A stretch of DNA of 64,000 nt from a bacterium (GCA_024711295.1 JANJTB010000028.1:1-64000); one strand, 5' to 3'; counted from the stretch's first letter, positions 44,566 through 54,977 are shown. A program made the numbers and translations. The notes: generated from the sequence alone by a model not told the origin.

Positions 44566-47500
44566 TTACCTCACCACAACCACCTGCTCCCTAAGCAGTG
44601 TCCAGGGGGCTGTTAAGTGGATTGTGTAAATGCCATTGCCCAGATTTTGGGTGTTGATGTTGTAGTCTTTTTGCTCGAATGTTTTGTCGGATTTTGTAAA
44701 TTCTGTGCGATACACTTCACGACCCTGAACATCAAATATTACAAGGCGGAAACTGCCCTCCTCCTGCGTGCCGATGCTGACCTTCAACTCTCCGTCTGTT
44801 GGATTAGGGGAGATAGACATACGGGTTGGGGTGTATTGCTGTATCCCACGAATTGGCACCTGACATAAGGAATCCAGTGTCAGTGAGCCGTCACGGGTAG
44901 TAACAGAAAGCGATGCTTCACTTTCGATAAACTCAATATGAATTGGGGTGGTCATTCTTGGTGAAAATAATACATCACCATTCAGATGGAAAAGTACAGT
45001 TTCTGTGCTTGTAATTTCTGGGAAAGTATTCTCAATGACCATACTTTCATAATTACCATCAGGGGTTTTACTTAGAATTTGAGCGTCAGGACTTGATACG
45101 TTGTAGTATAATTCAGGTAAATATCGTAAATTGAGTTTATATTTCTTGCCACTTATTTGTGCTCCAATATCTGTATCTGCAAATATTGGAATTTCATAAC
45201 CTTTTATTCCAACTTCAGAAGTGTGATGATTAGCCCAAATTGTCATTAATCGGCTGACATCTGATTTAAGCGCAATTTTGATTGAATCTTCACAATCACC
45301 AAGTCTAAAATATACAGTCATTTCATCGGCATATTCACCAATTATATCTGATGAGAATGATAGGTTTATCAATCCTTTTTCATTTTTGTAGATTGTTTTA
45401 GTAAATGATAAAATGCTGAAATTTGATGTATTAATTTTTACATCTGAAATTTCAATTTCTTCACTTCTATTCAAAATTTCAAAATTAATATTCTTGATTT
45501 CACCCGGTTTCAATTTGCCAAAGTCTAATTCAGTCAAATACTCAAGTTCAGGAATTACTCTTTCACCATTTATTTCTGCATCAAAATTTCTTTCAGAGCC
45601 ATCAATCATCAGTTTAGCCCGGACTTTTGCGAAATTCTGAGATTTCACTTTGTCTTGTGGTAAATACCGCACTGCAACAGCTATATATTTCCCTGACACC
45701 AATTCAATAGGTAATGTTAAAACATCCACGAATTCAAAACTACCATCATTTTCTATAAACGAAATATCAGTTACCTGAACAGGCGAATTTCCTGTATTAT
45801 AGATGCGGAGACTATCAATAAGTTCTTCGCACCAAGGCACTTTTCCAAAGTCTATTCCGATGATTTCTGCTTTTGAGGAATCAAACTTGCAAATCAAATT
45901 ACTTGTTAAATTTTGCGAGCATCTGCCACTGATAATAAACTCCAAATCTGCATTGATTTCGCCTGTTATTGAGGAAGACATTTCTAATTCAATTTCTATT
46001 TCCTGCATTGAGGGAATTTCAATCGGAAGTGCTGTTGCTAATGTTACTCTGTTATCACCAATTATAATATTATTTAGTGTGATATTATCTCTTGTATTAT
46101 TTCTGATTGTAAGCACTGTATCGTATAATACGTTTAGATTTCTGATGCCCATATCAATATCATTTGCTGATAAATCTATTTCGGCATATTCTCCTTTTAG
46201 TGGGCAATTAATAGTTTTTTCGGATGTAATAATTTCTAATATTGCGGTTTTATTACCATAAGGAGTTAGCGGTTTGTACTCTATAACAAAATTCACAGGA
46301 TTACCCCGTAACAAAATAGTTCCGTCTGTCGGCTTTTCAAGAATAGTGAAATTATCTGCATTTAATCCTATGATTTGTGATGAGTTGTATGTTACCGCGA
46401 AGTTGGTTACATTTTCAATCGTTATAGTATCTGTTTTATTCTCACAAAAATACAGATAGCCAAAGTCAAGTGAATCAGAATCAATGACGATACTTTCAGT
46501 TACTCCCACTCCCTTGATAAGTACCTCAAGTGTGTCAGGACAGCCCGTTCCGGCATAAATTTTATATTTGTACTCAAATGTTCCGGCAACTGTAGGAGTA
46601 AATTCTATTGTATAATCAAGGAATTCACCGCCTTTTATGAAATTGCTTGAACTTTCGGGAATTATCTGTTTAAATTCACTTGGCAAATCTTTAATTGCTT
46701 GTATCCATGAAGCAACATCACCATTATTGTGTATTCTGAATGTACCCGATGCTGTATTATTAATAAGTATTGTTCCCAAATCCCAGACTAAATCAGTTTC
46801 AATTATTACTGCTTTGGTTACTCCGCTAAACTCAACAGTATGGCTGAAATCTGAAATACTATTCTGCTTAAATACTACACTACCTGTATGAGTTTTATGC
46901 TGCTTGGGTGCGAAGATTATAGTAAATTCCTTCTTTTCACCCGCCTGAAGTGTGAATGCTTCATTTGGTACTATTCTGTATCCTTCTCCTGTCAAGTGCG
47001 GTGGCTCAAATTCCATTTGTGAGTGCCATTCGTTGCGGACTTCTACCTTAAATGAGGTCTCGTGATTTACGCATATTGTATCACTGATTTGTATTTTGGT
47101 TGGTGTTACACTCACAAGTTTGCTGTCATCAAGCTTAAAGCGGAAAGTAATCAGGTCAAAAAGTGCATTGGTACTCCAATATTTATCAATGGTATTCCAA
47201 TCCTGGTGTATGTGTGTATATGATTCTATTGGATAAAAATCATCAATATTATATTTGCTGCTATCCTGCATATAAGTCATTTCGTCAACATTGGAAACAA
47301 AATAGTCCAAATAAAGTTCATGATTAAATATTCGTGAGCTCTTAATTTCAAACAGTTGAAATTTTCTTGAACCTTCTTTAAGATTATCATATTTGATATA
47401 AAGAGCCGCAGTATCCTGCCAGATGACATCACCATCCGGTGACATTTTTGTTACCACAAGCCGCCTTGTGGTGGGGTGTGAGCGGTATTCAACTGAATCT

Positions 47501-49698
47501 ACAAATCTTTGTATAAATATATTACCTATGCTGTCCAAACTCATTATCAGTTCAGTTCCTGTGTTCATTGTTGTGTTGAACATAACTGTATGGTTATGAT
47601 ATATATTATCATTCATATCCAAATAATAATAATTTTCTTGCTCCCTTAATACCTTATCAAAAGTAGCTTCCAATTCACCATTATCATTAAAATCTGTATA
47701 ACTTGTACCAACTGTAGACCGCAAATCGCTAATTGAATAATTATCAGGAAATTTAAGGAACTGACTTAGCCATAAAAGTTTTCCTGTGCTATCGAATTTC
47801 ATAAGACAGGGCTGACCCTTATCAAGATTCGGATTATATGGATTAATCTTAATTCTGTCTTTGTACTTTTTCCATAATATATCATTCTTACCTAAGTTTT
47901 TTGTTAGATATATGTTTTTACTGCTGTCTATATGATATATTGTGTAGGGATGGTACCAACCATAACCTTCTCTTAGAGAATCTCCGCCCCTATATTTTTC
48001 AAAAAGAAATCTGAAATCATTATCCTGTTCGGATGTAAAAATAAGTTTCCCGTCTGAATCATAAATGTTGTAATATACGTCAAAGAAACTTTGGTTTTGT
48101 TTAAATTTTTCCTTATTTTTTATTTCCTGATTCATTGTTAAAAACGAACCATCATTTAAAAAACGCACAGTTTTATAATCCATGGTTATACTACTATAAC
48201 CAAAGTCACTTCTTGAAAAGTCAACTTGCCGCTTGTTTGCGATTAGATAGATTTTGTTACGTTTGATTTCATGGTTATAAATGAGGTCACCGCTCAGATT
48301 ATATTTCTGAAGGAACAATCCGTAATCATAAACTGTATCATTATTACCCGGATATTGCCCTAAAGCAATCAGAGTTATTGTACTATCTTTCAAATAGAGT
48401 ACTTTTTCATAAGACTTGTTATTATTCCATTCAAATCCACTATTATGTAATATACTCGCTTGATAATTGCTATTCACATCAGAAATCATGTTGAAGAATA
48501 ATTCGCCATCCATGTAAGTATGTTTGAGTTGTTTTATTCCTTCGGGTTTTTCGAGTTCAAAACGGTTAAGAAGCAATCCGCTTTTCATATCGAACATACT
48601 AACAAATACTGCCTCTCTATCATAAAAAAATGATGTACTATCGTAATATGTGTAAGATTGTGAATATACTGACGCTATACTGTCTGTTGCATCCCAGGAT
48701 ATGACAAAATTATATTTCTCATAAATATATGTACTCCATTCCTTTTCTCCTTCAGAATTATACTTGTATATTACAGCCGGTAAAAAATCAGTATAACGCC
48801 CATAGTATCGAATATGCTTTTTTGTACGAAATTTTGCATCCTCAATAAAATCCCTGTCTCTGACATCATTTGTAACAAGAAACATTGAGTTATCACTTAG
48901 TCTTTTTACATTGTTATAATTAAGTGAAAAGCTATAATAAAAAGGGTCCCAAGGACTTCTATCAAATCTGTATAATGATTTAATTCTGTTTAGTTTGGCA
49001 CTCACGAGGGTAACGGGGTCTATAATTAGTTCTTTTGATGTATCATAAGTATCTGTTTCAAAACTTAAAATATTACCGTTTAATACGTAATTACTGTTTA
49101 TTTCTTCTTCTTTGTTGTCAGTGATTTGGTATGTATAAGGAGCTTCCTTGTTAATCTCGCCAAGCAAAGTTGGTATAATCAGTTGCATATTATCATTTAA
49201 TGTCGGATTTTCGGAATGAATTATCTCCATACTGATTTGATTGGGGTCTGTTCCTGCGTGAACGATATAGTCATACCGCAAACTGCCTTCATCGTAATAA
49301 AATCTCAAATCAATTCCATCGTAAATTCCCTCATACACAACTTCTTCGAAGCTAAAAACTTTTGAAATGAACTCGCTTCCGCTCATAATAAAATTATCAT
49401 ATCCGGGCAATTTATGTTTTGTATCAGTTTTGAAATTAATATTACTGCTCTGTAATTCCACATCAACCCTCACGGCATCTAAACCTGTGCTGTCATAAGA
49501 TTTGATTACATAACTCCAACCGCTTTTACGAAGGTAAATAGTATAATTGTCAGCTTCACCGGTAAACAGGACTTCACTGCGGATATTGCCGGCATTATCC
49601 CTGATTTGTCCTTTGTTTTCTTGAAAAGAATAGGAAGCAAATACAAAATTAACACTCACTAAAAGCGAGACAATTACAGATAGTAGTAATCTTTTCAT
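44566..49698 (-). CDS. Giant T9SS secreted protein with SBBP-type N-terminus and anchor-D domains
   Basis: A 1710-residue secreted protein. After the signal peptide (through FVFA), the N-terminal region (about 25-230; FQENKGQIRDNAGNIRSEVLFTGEADNYTIYL) matches the domain that opens SBBP/anchor-type proteins (DUF7948-like). Residues about 240-880 look like a propeller or SBBP-like region with many Trp and Tyr. From about 890, repeated beta-sandwich modules of choice-of-anchor D type occur (FSHTVEFSGV, LDFGYLYFCENKTDTITIENV). The C-terminal 80 residues are a T9SS type A sorting domain (ISPNPTDGELKVSIG, LREQVVVVR). The end is nearly identical to that of the next giant gene. It is probably a surface protein; its role is unknown. 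Confidence 0.9.
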   Translation of the reverse strand: MKRLLLSVIVSLLVSVNFVFASYSFQENKGQIRDNAGNIRSEVLFTGEADNYTIYLRKSGWSYVIKSYDSTGLDAVRVDVELQSSNINFKTDTKHKLPGYDNFIMSGSEFISKVFSFEEVVYEGIYDGIDLRFYYDEGSLRYDYIVHAGTDPNQISMEIIHSENPTLNDNMQLIIPTLLGEINKEAPYTYQITDNKEEEINSNYVLNGNILSFETDTYDTSKELIIDPVTLVSAKLNRIKSLYRFDRSPWDPFYYSFSLNYNNVKRLSDNSMFLVTNDVRDRDFIEDAKFRTKKHIRYYGRYTDFLPAVIYKYNSEGEKEWSTYIYEKYNFVISWDATDSIASVYSQSYTYYDSTSFFYDREAVFVSMFDMKSGLLLNRFELEKPEGIKQLKHTYMDGELFFNMISDVNSNYQASILHNSGFEWNNNKSYEKVLYLKDSTITLIALGQYPGNNDTVYDYGLFLQKYNLSGDLIYNHEIKRNKIYLIANKRQVDFSRSDFGYSSITMDYKTVRFLNDGSFLTMNQEIKNKEKFKQNQSFFDVYYNIYDSDGKLIFTSEQDNDFRFLFEKYRGGDSLREGYGWYHPYTIYHIDSSKNIYLTKNLGKNDILWKKYKDRIKINPYNPNLDKGQPCLMKFDSTGKLLWLSQFLKFPDNYSISDLRSTVGTSYTDFNDNGELEATFDKVLREQENYYYLDMNDNIYHNHTVMFNTTMNTGTELIMSLDSIGNIFIQRFVDSVEYRSHPTTRRLVVTKMSPDGDVIWQDTAALYIKYDNLKEGSRKFQLFEIKSSRIFNHELYLDYFVSNVDEMTYMQDSSKYNIDDFYPIESYTHIHQDWNTIDKYWSTNALFDLITFRFKLDDSKLVSVTPTKIQISDTICVNHETSFKVEVRNEWHSQMEFEPPHLTGEGYRIVPNEAFTLQAGEKKEFTIIFAPKQHKTHTGSVVFKQNSISDFSHTVEFSGVTKAVIIETDLVWDLGTILINNTASGTFRIHNNGDVASWIQAIKDLPSEFKQIIPESSSNFIKGGEFLDYTIEFTPTVAGTFEYKYKIYAGTGCPDTLEVLIKGVGVTESIVIDSDSLDFGYLYFCENKTDTITIENVTNFAVTYNSSQIIGLNADNFTILEKPTDGTILLRGNPVNFVIEYKPLTPYGNKTAILEIITSEKTINCPLKGEYAEIDLSANDIDMGIRNLNVLYDTVLTIRNNTRDNITLNNIIIGDNRVTLATALPIEIPSMQEIEIELEMSSSITGEINADLEFIISGRCSQNLTSNLICKFDSSKAEIIGIDFGKVPWCEELIDSLRIYNTGNSPVQVTDISFIENDGSFEFVDVLTLPIELVSGKYIAVAVRYLPQDKVKSQNFAKVRAKLMIDGSERNFDAEINGERVIPELEYLTELDFGKLKPGEIKNINFEILNRSEEIEISDVKINTSNFSILSFTKTIYKNEKGLINLSFSSDIIGEYADEMTVYFRLGDCEDSIKIALKSDVSRLMTIWANHHTSEVGIKGYEIPIFADTDIGAQISGKKYKLNLRYLPELYYNVSSPDAQILSKTPDGNYESMVIENTFPEITSTETVLFHLNGDVLFSPRMTTPIHIEFIESEASLSVTTRDGSLTLDSLCQVPIRGIQQYTPTRMSISPNPTDGELKVSIGTQEEGSFRLVIFDVQGREVYRTEFTKSDKTFEQKDYNINTQNLGNGIYTIHLTAPWTLLREQVVVVR

Positions 49699-49764
49699 GA
49701 TATAACTCCAAAATAATTTTTATTCTATTCAAAAAACAACAAAAAAAGATTTTTTTACAACAAC

Positions 49765-52700
49765 TTACCTCACCACCACTACCTGCTCCCTCAGCATTGT
49801 CCATGGGGCTGTGAGATGTATAGTGTAAACTCCGTTTCCTAAGTCGTTGATATTAAATAAGTATTCGTGTATCTCAAAATTTCGGTTTGATTTGGTAAAT
49901 GTTTCTTTGGCGACTTCACGACCTTGAATTTCATAAATCGAAATTGTAAAATTACCTGATTCCTGTGAACCAAATTGTACTTTAATTTCTGTATCGCTCG
50001 GGTTTGGAGTAACTTTCATCGTTGTTGGCTGAAACATCTGTAAGCCACTGATATTATTGATACATCCGTCAACACGAAGCGAGCCGTCTTTGCTTTCGTA
50101 CAAATATTTTGGATTAGGGAAGTTTGCATTTGTGATTTTCATCGGAACGGTTTCTTCGCGACCAATTAGTGCCTGACCATAAATCAAGTTGATTTCACTT
50201 TCATTTTTATGAAAATCGGAATTTGCCGAAATTGTGATAACTCTATCATTTCCAATGATTTTATTTGATGATATAAGACCAATTTTAACGCTATCCGGCT
50301 TGAAATATTCCTTATCAATTGAAATTTCAAGGTCGTAATCTGAGCTTAAATTTTGTGGTTCTGGACAAATAATTTCAGCATTAACCGGTATTTCGATAAA
50401 TTTTCCCGGCTCAGTAGATATTTCTGAAAGTGAAAATTTTATGATTTGTTTTGCAGATGCGAAAATTGGAATAATTTTCTCAAGTTCACACGGAAAAATT
50501 GATTTTATGACTAATTCATCATCAAAAGTTCCTGCATCTGTTGGTTTGTAAGTTACCGTAATATCAATACTTTCACCCGATTTAACAACATTTTTTTCCA
50601 AATTTATTTCAAAAGCCGATGAGTTTGTTGAAACCTCAGATATTTTAAATTCTTCACCTTCATTTAATGTTATTTTTACTGTTTTCGATTGAGTTTCGCC
50701 AACGCATAAGTCATTGAAATTAAGTCGGTTAATATCAGTTGAGATTTTTGCATTATATTTTGTGATCGTAATTTCTGACGTATCGGCGCATCCAAACTCA
50801 TTTTTAACAATAAGTTTGTAAATTCCCGCATCTTTCACAGTAATTGAAGGAGTAGTTTCTCCGGTTGACCAGAGGTATTCTACGTAATTTTGCTTAGTAG
50901 AAATTGTTGCAAAATCATCGAAACATAGATTTGTTTTATCTGCTATTAATTCAAGAGCTAAATCAGGATAAATTTTCACTTCAATTTCGGCAGTATCGGC
51001 ACACAAATTTCCATTGCCGGCGATTAATCTATAAGTTCCTGATTCCGAAACACTTATGCTTTCTGATGTTTCTCCTGTTGACCATAAATATGAAAATTTA
51101 GTATTGAAATTATCGGCTGTGAGTGTGATTTTATTGCCGTAACAGACCTCTGTTTCAGTTGCAGAAATTTTTGCAATCGGAATTTCCAGAACATCAATTT
51201 TTACAAAAGCAGTATCATTACAGCCATTTGTCATACTTGCAATTAGATATAAATCTGCATTCTCGCTGAAAGTTCGCTCCGGTTCAGTGATTCCGTCTGA
51301 CCAAATATAATTATATTTAGTGTCAATTTTTATGGGTTTTATTGTCAATTTTTCACCTTCGCAGATTTGATAAAATGACTTTTCAAAAGTTACTTCCGGC
51401 TTTTCAAATTCTTCAATAATTACAGAATCCATTCCTTCGCAGCCCGCATCAGTTCTGACTTTCAGGACATATTTTCCGCCTTTTGTGATTAAAATTTGTG
51501 GAGTTTTTTCACCGGTTGACCAATCAAAATTGAAGTCATTACCAATTAAATTTGTAGAAATCAGCAAAGTATCGCCGGTGCAAAGTTTAGTTTGGGCAAC
51601 CATATCGAACTCTAAATCACTGCTATATATTACGTTTACGGTGTCCGACGCTTTACATCCATTTTCATTTTCAACTGTGAGAATATACCTGCCTTCATTT
51701 TTGACAGTGATACTTTGTGTTGTTTCACCTGTTGACCATTTGTATTTGTAACTATTTCCATTATTTGCACTTAGTGTAGTCGAGCCATTTTTACAAAAGG
51801 ATAAATTTCCCGATATTTTTGCTAAAGGTTTCGGGTAAATTTCAATCATTATTGAATCTTCACGAATCGTAGAATTTATATCAACCGTAACTTTGTACAT
51901 TCCGGAGTGCTTTTGATTTGTGTTCGATATTTTTATTGTTTTCCCGGTTCGCTCAGAGCCATCCGGAAGTAACCACGTATATTTATTGACAGTTATATCA
52001 GGGTTTGCATGAGCTGTAAGTACCAGTTCATCACCATCACAAACATTTTCTGAACTTATTTTTACATCAAAATCAAATATTCCGGTAGGGAAATTTGGAA
52101 AACCCCAATGACTACCTGATGATATAATTTTAGTACCACTCAAACTAAACTCACAGGAATCACCACTTAAATTCGGTTTATTAATGGCTGATAGTTTCCA
52201 ATCACCTGGTGAATAAAGTACTCCGTCAATATTAACAGTGTTATCCCTTGCTACATAAATTTTACCATTTGGTGCGAGTTGCAAACCATACATCCAACCT
52301 TGAATTCTATCTTTATATTCAGGATTATTTTCATAAATTATTTTTTTGCTGTCCAATATTGAAGAAACATCCATTTTTGAAATTTCATATTGATAAATAA
52401 TATTATTTTTATAAATTGAATCTTCAAAACCATGAACATAATTATGCAGAACATATAATTTACTATTATCCGGCGAAAACTCAATATCATATATATATAG
52501 ACTGTCAATTTTAAAATCAATCAATGATGATATTTTTCCGGTCATTTTATCAAATTTTAAAAGTTCAGTATTGCCATCAACTGAATTTACTAACAAATCA
52601 CCTTTCAAATTTGAACGTAATATTCTTAAAATCCCCGGAATGGGAAAAAACAAATTAGTTGAACTTATAATAGGAGTTTCAATATTAAGTCCATTCTCAT

Positions 52701-53334
52701 TAAATAAATATACAAAAAATTGTCTTGAATTATATTTATGAGTAATTATCCAATAATCTTTTCCATTAGCGTGTCTTATTGCCCTTAGTTGACCAGATGT
52801 TGGAGAATAAATTGGATTATTAATTGAAACAATTGCACCTTTACCATCGTTTTTACTCATATCCACAACTGAATAATAATAACCTGTATCAAGAATGTTA
52901 TTTACACTACAATAACAATGCGAAGTAAATATGTAATAAATATTATTATTCCCAGGGAGCTTGGTTATAACAGAGCTATATTGAGCTACATGAAATCCAA
53001 ACATTCTATTTGATATTAATCCCAGTAAAGAATCATTAAATAACATATAATCTGAATCATTTGAATAATTATATAGATATACTCCATCAGAAGAAAATAG
53101 AAATTTACCAGTTGAATCGGAAATAGCTGAACTTCCCCAATTAATCCAATTATAATCAACAAACTTATGTGAATATTTTCTCATCACACTTGGCATTAAT
53201 ATAGCCGGCTCGCCATCCGGTGTATTAAATGTAATTACATTTGGACCACCAAAGTCCCAGTTATATGCTTCTTTTTGGGCAATTGAAGTAGAGAAAGAAA
53301 AAATAAATATAAGAAATATGTATAGAGTTTTCAT
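49765..53334 (-). CDS. Giant T9SS secreted protein with six repeated Ig/PKD-like modules
   Basis: A 1189-residue secreted protein. The start at 53334 gives a signal peptide (MKTLYIFLIFIFSFSTSIA); an ATG at 53379 would lie in a terminator hairpin. Residues about 20-420 form a propeller-like head (GDLLVNSVDG, DIEFSPDNSKLYVLHN). About six modules of roughly 70 residues follow (about 425-900), most with CxGD near the start, a central YxWSTGETT and GCxDT at the end; the paired Cys suggest one disulfide per module. An anchor-D-like domain (about 915-985) and another beta-sandwich precede the T9SS type A sorting domain (VTPNPSDTEIKV, LREQVVVVR). Adhesion or surface-gliding roles are possible, but not shown. 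Confidence 0.9.
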   Translation of the reverse strand: MKTLYIFLIFIFSFSTSIAQKEAYNWDFGGPNVITFNTPDGEPAILMPSVMRKYSHKFVDYNWINWGSSAISDSTGKFLFSSDGVYLYNYSNDSDYMLFNDSLLGLISNRMFGFHVAQYSSVITKLPGNNNIYYIFTSHCYCSVNNILDTGYYYSVVDMSKNDGKGAIVSINNPIYSPTSGQLRAIRHANGKDYWIITHKYNSRQFFVYLFNENGLNIETPIISSTNLFFPIPGILRILRSNLKGDLLVNSVDGNTELLKFDKMTGKISSLIDFKIDSLYIYDIEFSPDNSKLYVLHNYVHGFEDSIYKNNIIYQYEISKMDVSSILDSKKIIYENNPEYKDRIQGWMYGLQLAPNGKIYVARDNTVNIDGVLYSPGDWKLSAINKPNLSGDSCEFSLSGTKIISSGSHWGFPNFPTGIFDFDVKISSENVCDGDELVLTAHANPDITVNKYTWLLPDGSERTGKTIKISNTNQKHSGMYKVTVDINSTIREDSIMIEIYPKPLAKISGNLSFCKNGSTTLSANNGNSYKYKWSTGETTQSITVKNEGRYILTVENENGCKASDTVNVIYSSDLEFDMVAQTKLCTGDTLLISTNLIGNDFNFDWSTGEKTPQILITKGGKYVLKVRTDAGCEGMDSVIIEEFEKPEVTFEKSFYQICEGEKLTIKPIKIDTKYNYIWSDGITEPERTFSENADLYLIASMTNGCNDTAFVKIDVLEIPIAKISATETEVCYGNKITLTADNFNTKFSYLWSTGETSESISVSESGTYRLIAGNGNLCADTAEIEVKIYPDLALELIADKTNLCFDDFATISTKQNYVEYLWSTGETTPSITVKDAGIYKLIVKNEFGCADTSEITITKYNAKISTDINRLNFNDLCVGETQSKTVKITLNEGEEFKISEVSTNSSAFEINLEKNVVKSGESIDITVTYKPTDAGTFDDELVIKSIFPCELEKIIPIFASAKQIIKFSLSEISTEPGKFIEIPVNAEIICPEPQNLSSDYDLEISIDKEYFKPDSVKIGLISSNKIIGNDRVITISANSDFHKNESEINLIYGQALIGREETVPMKITNANFPNPKYLYESKDGSLRVDGCINNISGLQMFQPTTMKVTPNPSDTEIKVQFGSQESGNFTISIYEIQGREVAKETFTKSNRNFEIHEYLFNINDLGNGVYTIHLTAPWTMLREQVVVVR

Positions 53335-53354
53335 AACTGGCTCAGTATTATAAA

Positions 53355-53398
53355 TTAAAAAAATACAGATGCCCGGCAATTAAAAAATGCCGGACATC
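53355..53398 (-). terminator. Intrinsic terminator after the Cys-rich T9SS gene
   Basis: Read on the minus strand, GATGTCCGGCA pairs with TGCCGGGCATC (10 of 11 positions), followed by a T-rich tract. It lies 30 bases after the stop of the Cys-rich gene and just upstream of the giant gene starting at 53334. Confidence 0.82.
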
Positions 53399-53427
53399 CA
53401 TTGTCATTATATTACAATTTTCTTCAT

Positions 53428-54825
53428 TTAGTTTTTAATAAACTTAATGCTTGAAATTTGTAAACCATTCTCAATAATTTGTAAATAATAAACACCGTTT
53501 GCTATGTGTGATAAGTCAATTTTAAAGTTATTATTACCGGATTTCGCACTTATTTCGGTAAAAAAGACTTCCATACCAGTCATGTCAACAATTTTAATTT
53601 TGTGTGAACCGCTATTTATAGCATCAAAATTAAGGTTAAACAATCCTGTTGTCGGATTAGGAATAATATTAACTTTAATTTTTTCATTATCTTTGGATTC
53701 GTTAACACTCAATTTAGGTAATGAATAAGGACCCGAATTTAAAATATCACAAATGTCTGTGCAGTTAATTGTGCACAATTCAGGAGATGGATTTCTATTT
53801 ACTTCAGTAGCAGTTATGTTTGGTAAAGTGCCGGTTATCTGAAATTCTATCGTACAGCATCCATTTGTACAACCTATATAAATTGGCAATGCAGAATAAA
53901 GCTGAGTTAAACATTTCCATACATTTACTTTAATATTGAATGGAAGGGTTACACCGGGCTTACTAGCATAGTCAAATAATGCTTTCTTAATCAACAATTC
54001 TAAAGCTGTTTCAGGAGTTAGAGGTCCTGAATGTATCCAAAAATAATGTAAATTAATGCAAGGAATACCACCATTAAAGCCAATTGAGAATTCTCCGGTA
54101 ACTCTATTACCTCCCGCATTATGTTCAACTAACATAGGCATAATACTTTGGCTGGTATTACAACCGGAAGTACAAGCACTTGGTAATTTTCCAAATAAAT
54201 CAAATAAACCATTTTCTGGAAATAATGTATCAGCACAATTATCTCTGCAAGTTATACATCCTGGTATAACTGTACATGGTGCACCACCAGTTAATCTTGA
54301 ATCAACCAAACTTACATCATTTGCAACACTATCCCAACCTGCTTTAAAGTCAAATCTACAACATCCTGTTCCACAACTTTCAAATACAGTAGTCATTGTT
54401 GGGTCATCGCAGTTTTGTGCAATAATACAAGCTGGAACAGAAATTGAACCCTCTCCAATATTGTGTCCTGCACTTGCAGCAATGACTGCTTTTACTGCAG
54501 CATCCATCATTTTGTCTTGATCTTTGTAACAATCACCAACAGCTTTAATACTAGTTATATTAAATCTCCAGTAAGGAAATAGACTAGGAGGGCATGCCTG
54601 ATAACGTGTTAATGTATATGTAACATCAACGCAGCAGTATGTATTTGTACTTCCATCAAAAGTACATGCGGTAGTTTGGTAAGTAATTGGAACAAAGCCA
54701 GGGTCTGGAAGGCAGTCCGGTAATGGACAAGGTGGAGGCTCGTTCATAGAACGAACATTGGTAGAAACGATAATCATCATCGCAAAAACTACGATGAGAG
54801 CGAAGAAAAAGTTAGACTTTTTCAT
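53428..54825 (-). CDS. Cysteine-rich T9SS secreted protein with duplicated modules
   Basis: A 465-residue secreted protein with signal peptide (through VRS) and a T9SS-type C-terminal domain (IIPNPTTGLFNLNFD, NGVYYLQIIENGLQISSIKFIKN). The region between has an exceptional number of cysteines, including CC pairs at YCCVD, GCCRFDF and GCCTIEF. The second and third pairs close similar modules: an amphipathic helix (DAAVKAVIAASAG or ELLIKKALFDYAS), a strand region, then CxxGCCx(F/I)xF. The first CC (YCCVDVTYTL) may be a partial third copy. No known domain was recognised. GGAG lies before the ATG. A structured intergenic element (54876-54977) lies upstream, and a terminator follows. Confidence 0.85.
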   Translation of the reverse strand: MKKSNFFFALIVVFAMMIIVSTNVRSMNEPPPCPLPDCLPDPGFVPITYQTTACTFDGSTNTYCCVDVTYTLTRYQACPPSLFPYWRFNITSIKAVGDCYKDQDKMMDAAVKAVIAASAGHNIGEGSISVPACIIAQNCDDPTMTTVFESCGTGCCRFDFKAGWDSVANDVSLVDSRLTGGAPCTVIPGCITCRDNCADTLFPENGLFDLFGKLPSACTSGCNTSQSIMPMLVEHNAGGNRVTGEFSIGFNGGIPCINLHYFWIHSGPLTPETALELLIKKALFDYASKPGVTLPFNIKVNVWKCLTQLYSALPIYIGCTNGCCTIEFQITGTLPNITATEVNRNPSPELCTINCTDICDILNSGPYSLPKLSVNESKDNEKIKVNIIPNPTTGLFNLNFDAINSGSHKIKIVDMTGMEVFFTEISAKSGNNNFKIDLSHIANGVYYLQIIENGLQISSIKFIKN

Positions 54826-54875
54826 AAAGAGACTCCTTTAAAATTTAATAATATATAAATTAATAAACCACAGGA

Positions 54876-54977
54876 GTATTCGTCTCTGTCTGTTAGAAGT
54901 TGACCAAACTTCAGACAGTATAAACGAATACCGTCGGCGGCTATAACATTCATTGTTGTAGCCGTTTTTATTTTTTC
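54876..54977 (+). ncRNA. Putative small structured RNA with intrinsic terminator
   Basis: In the gap 54826-55109. GTATTCGT pairs with ACGAATAC (54876-54883/54924-54931), inside it CTGTCTG pairs with CAGACAG (54886-54892/54912-54918), and inside that AAGTT pairs with AACTT, a nested stem of about 20 bp. A second hairpin, CGGCTATAACA/TGTTGTAGCCG (54938-54948/54954-54964), is followed at once by TTTTTATTTTTT. The U-tract points to a plus-strand RNA of roughly 100 bases; there is no plus-strand gene upstream that needs a terminator. Alternatively the fold acts in the minus-strand leader of the Cys-rich gene. No known RNA family was recognised. Confidence 0.5.

Noticed and set aside
45803-46261. 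Plus-strand 152-residue reading frame inside the giant T9SS gene
   Set aside because: It is antisense to repeated anchor-D modules and is low-complexity Ile/Ser/Leu-rich.
53335-53379. Upstream ATG for the giant T9SS gene
   Set aside because: It would start within the terminator hairpin of the previous gene; the signal peptide begins at 53334.
54056-54520. Plus-strand 154-residue reading frame inside the Cys-rich T9SS gene
   Set aside because: It mirrors the Cys-rich minus-strand protein, whose signal peptide and sorting domain are clear.
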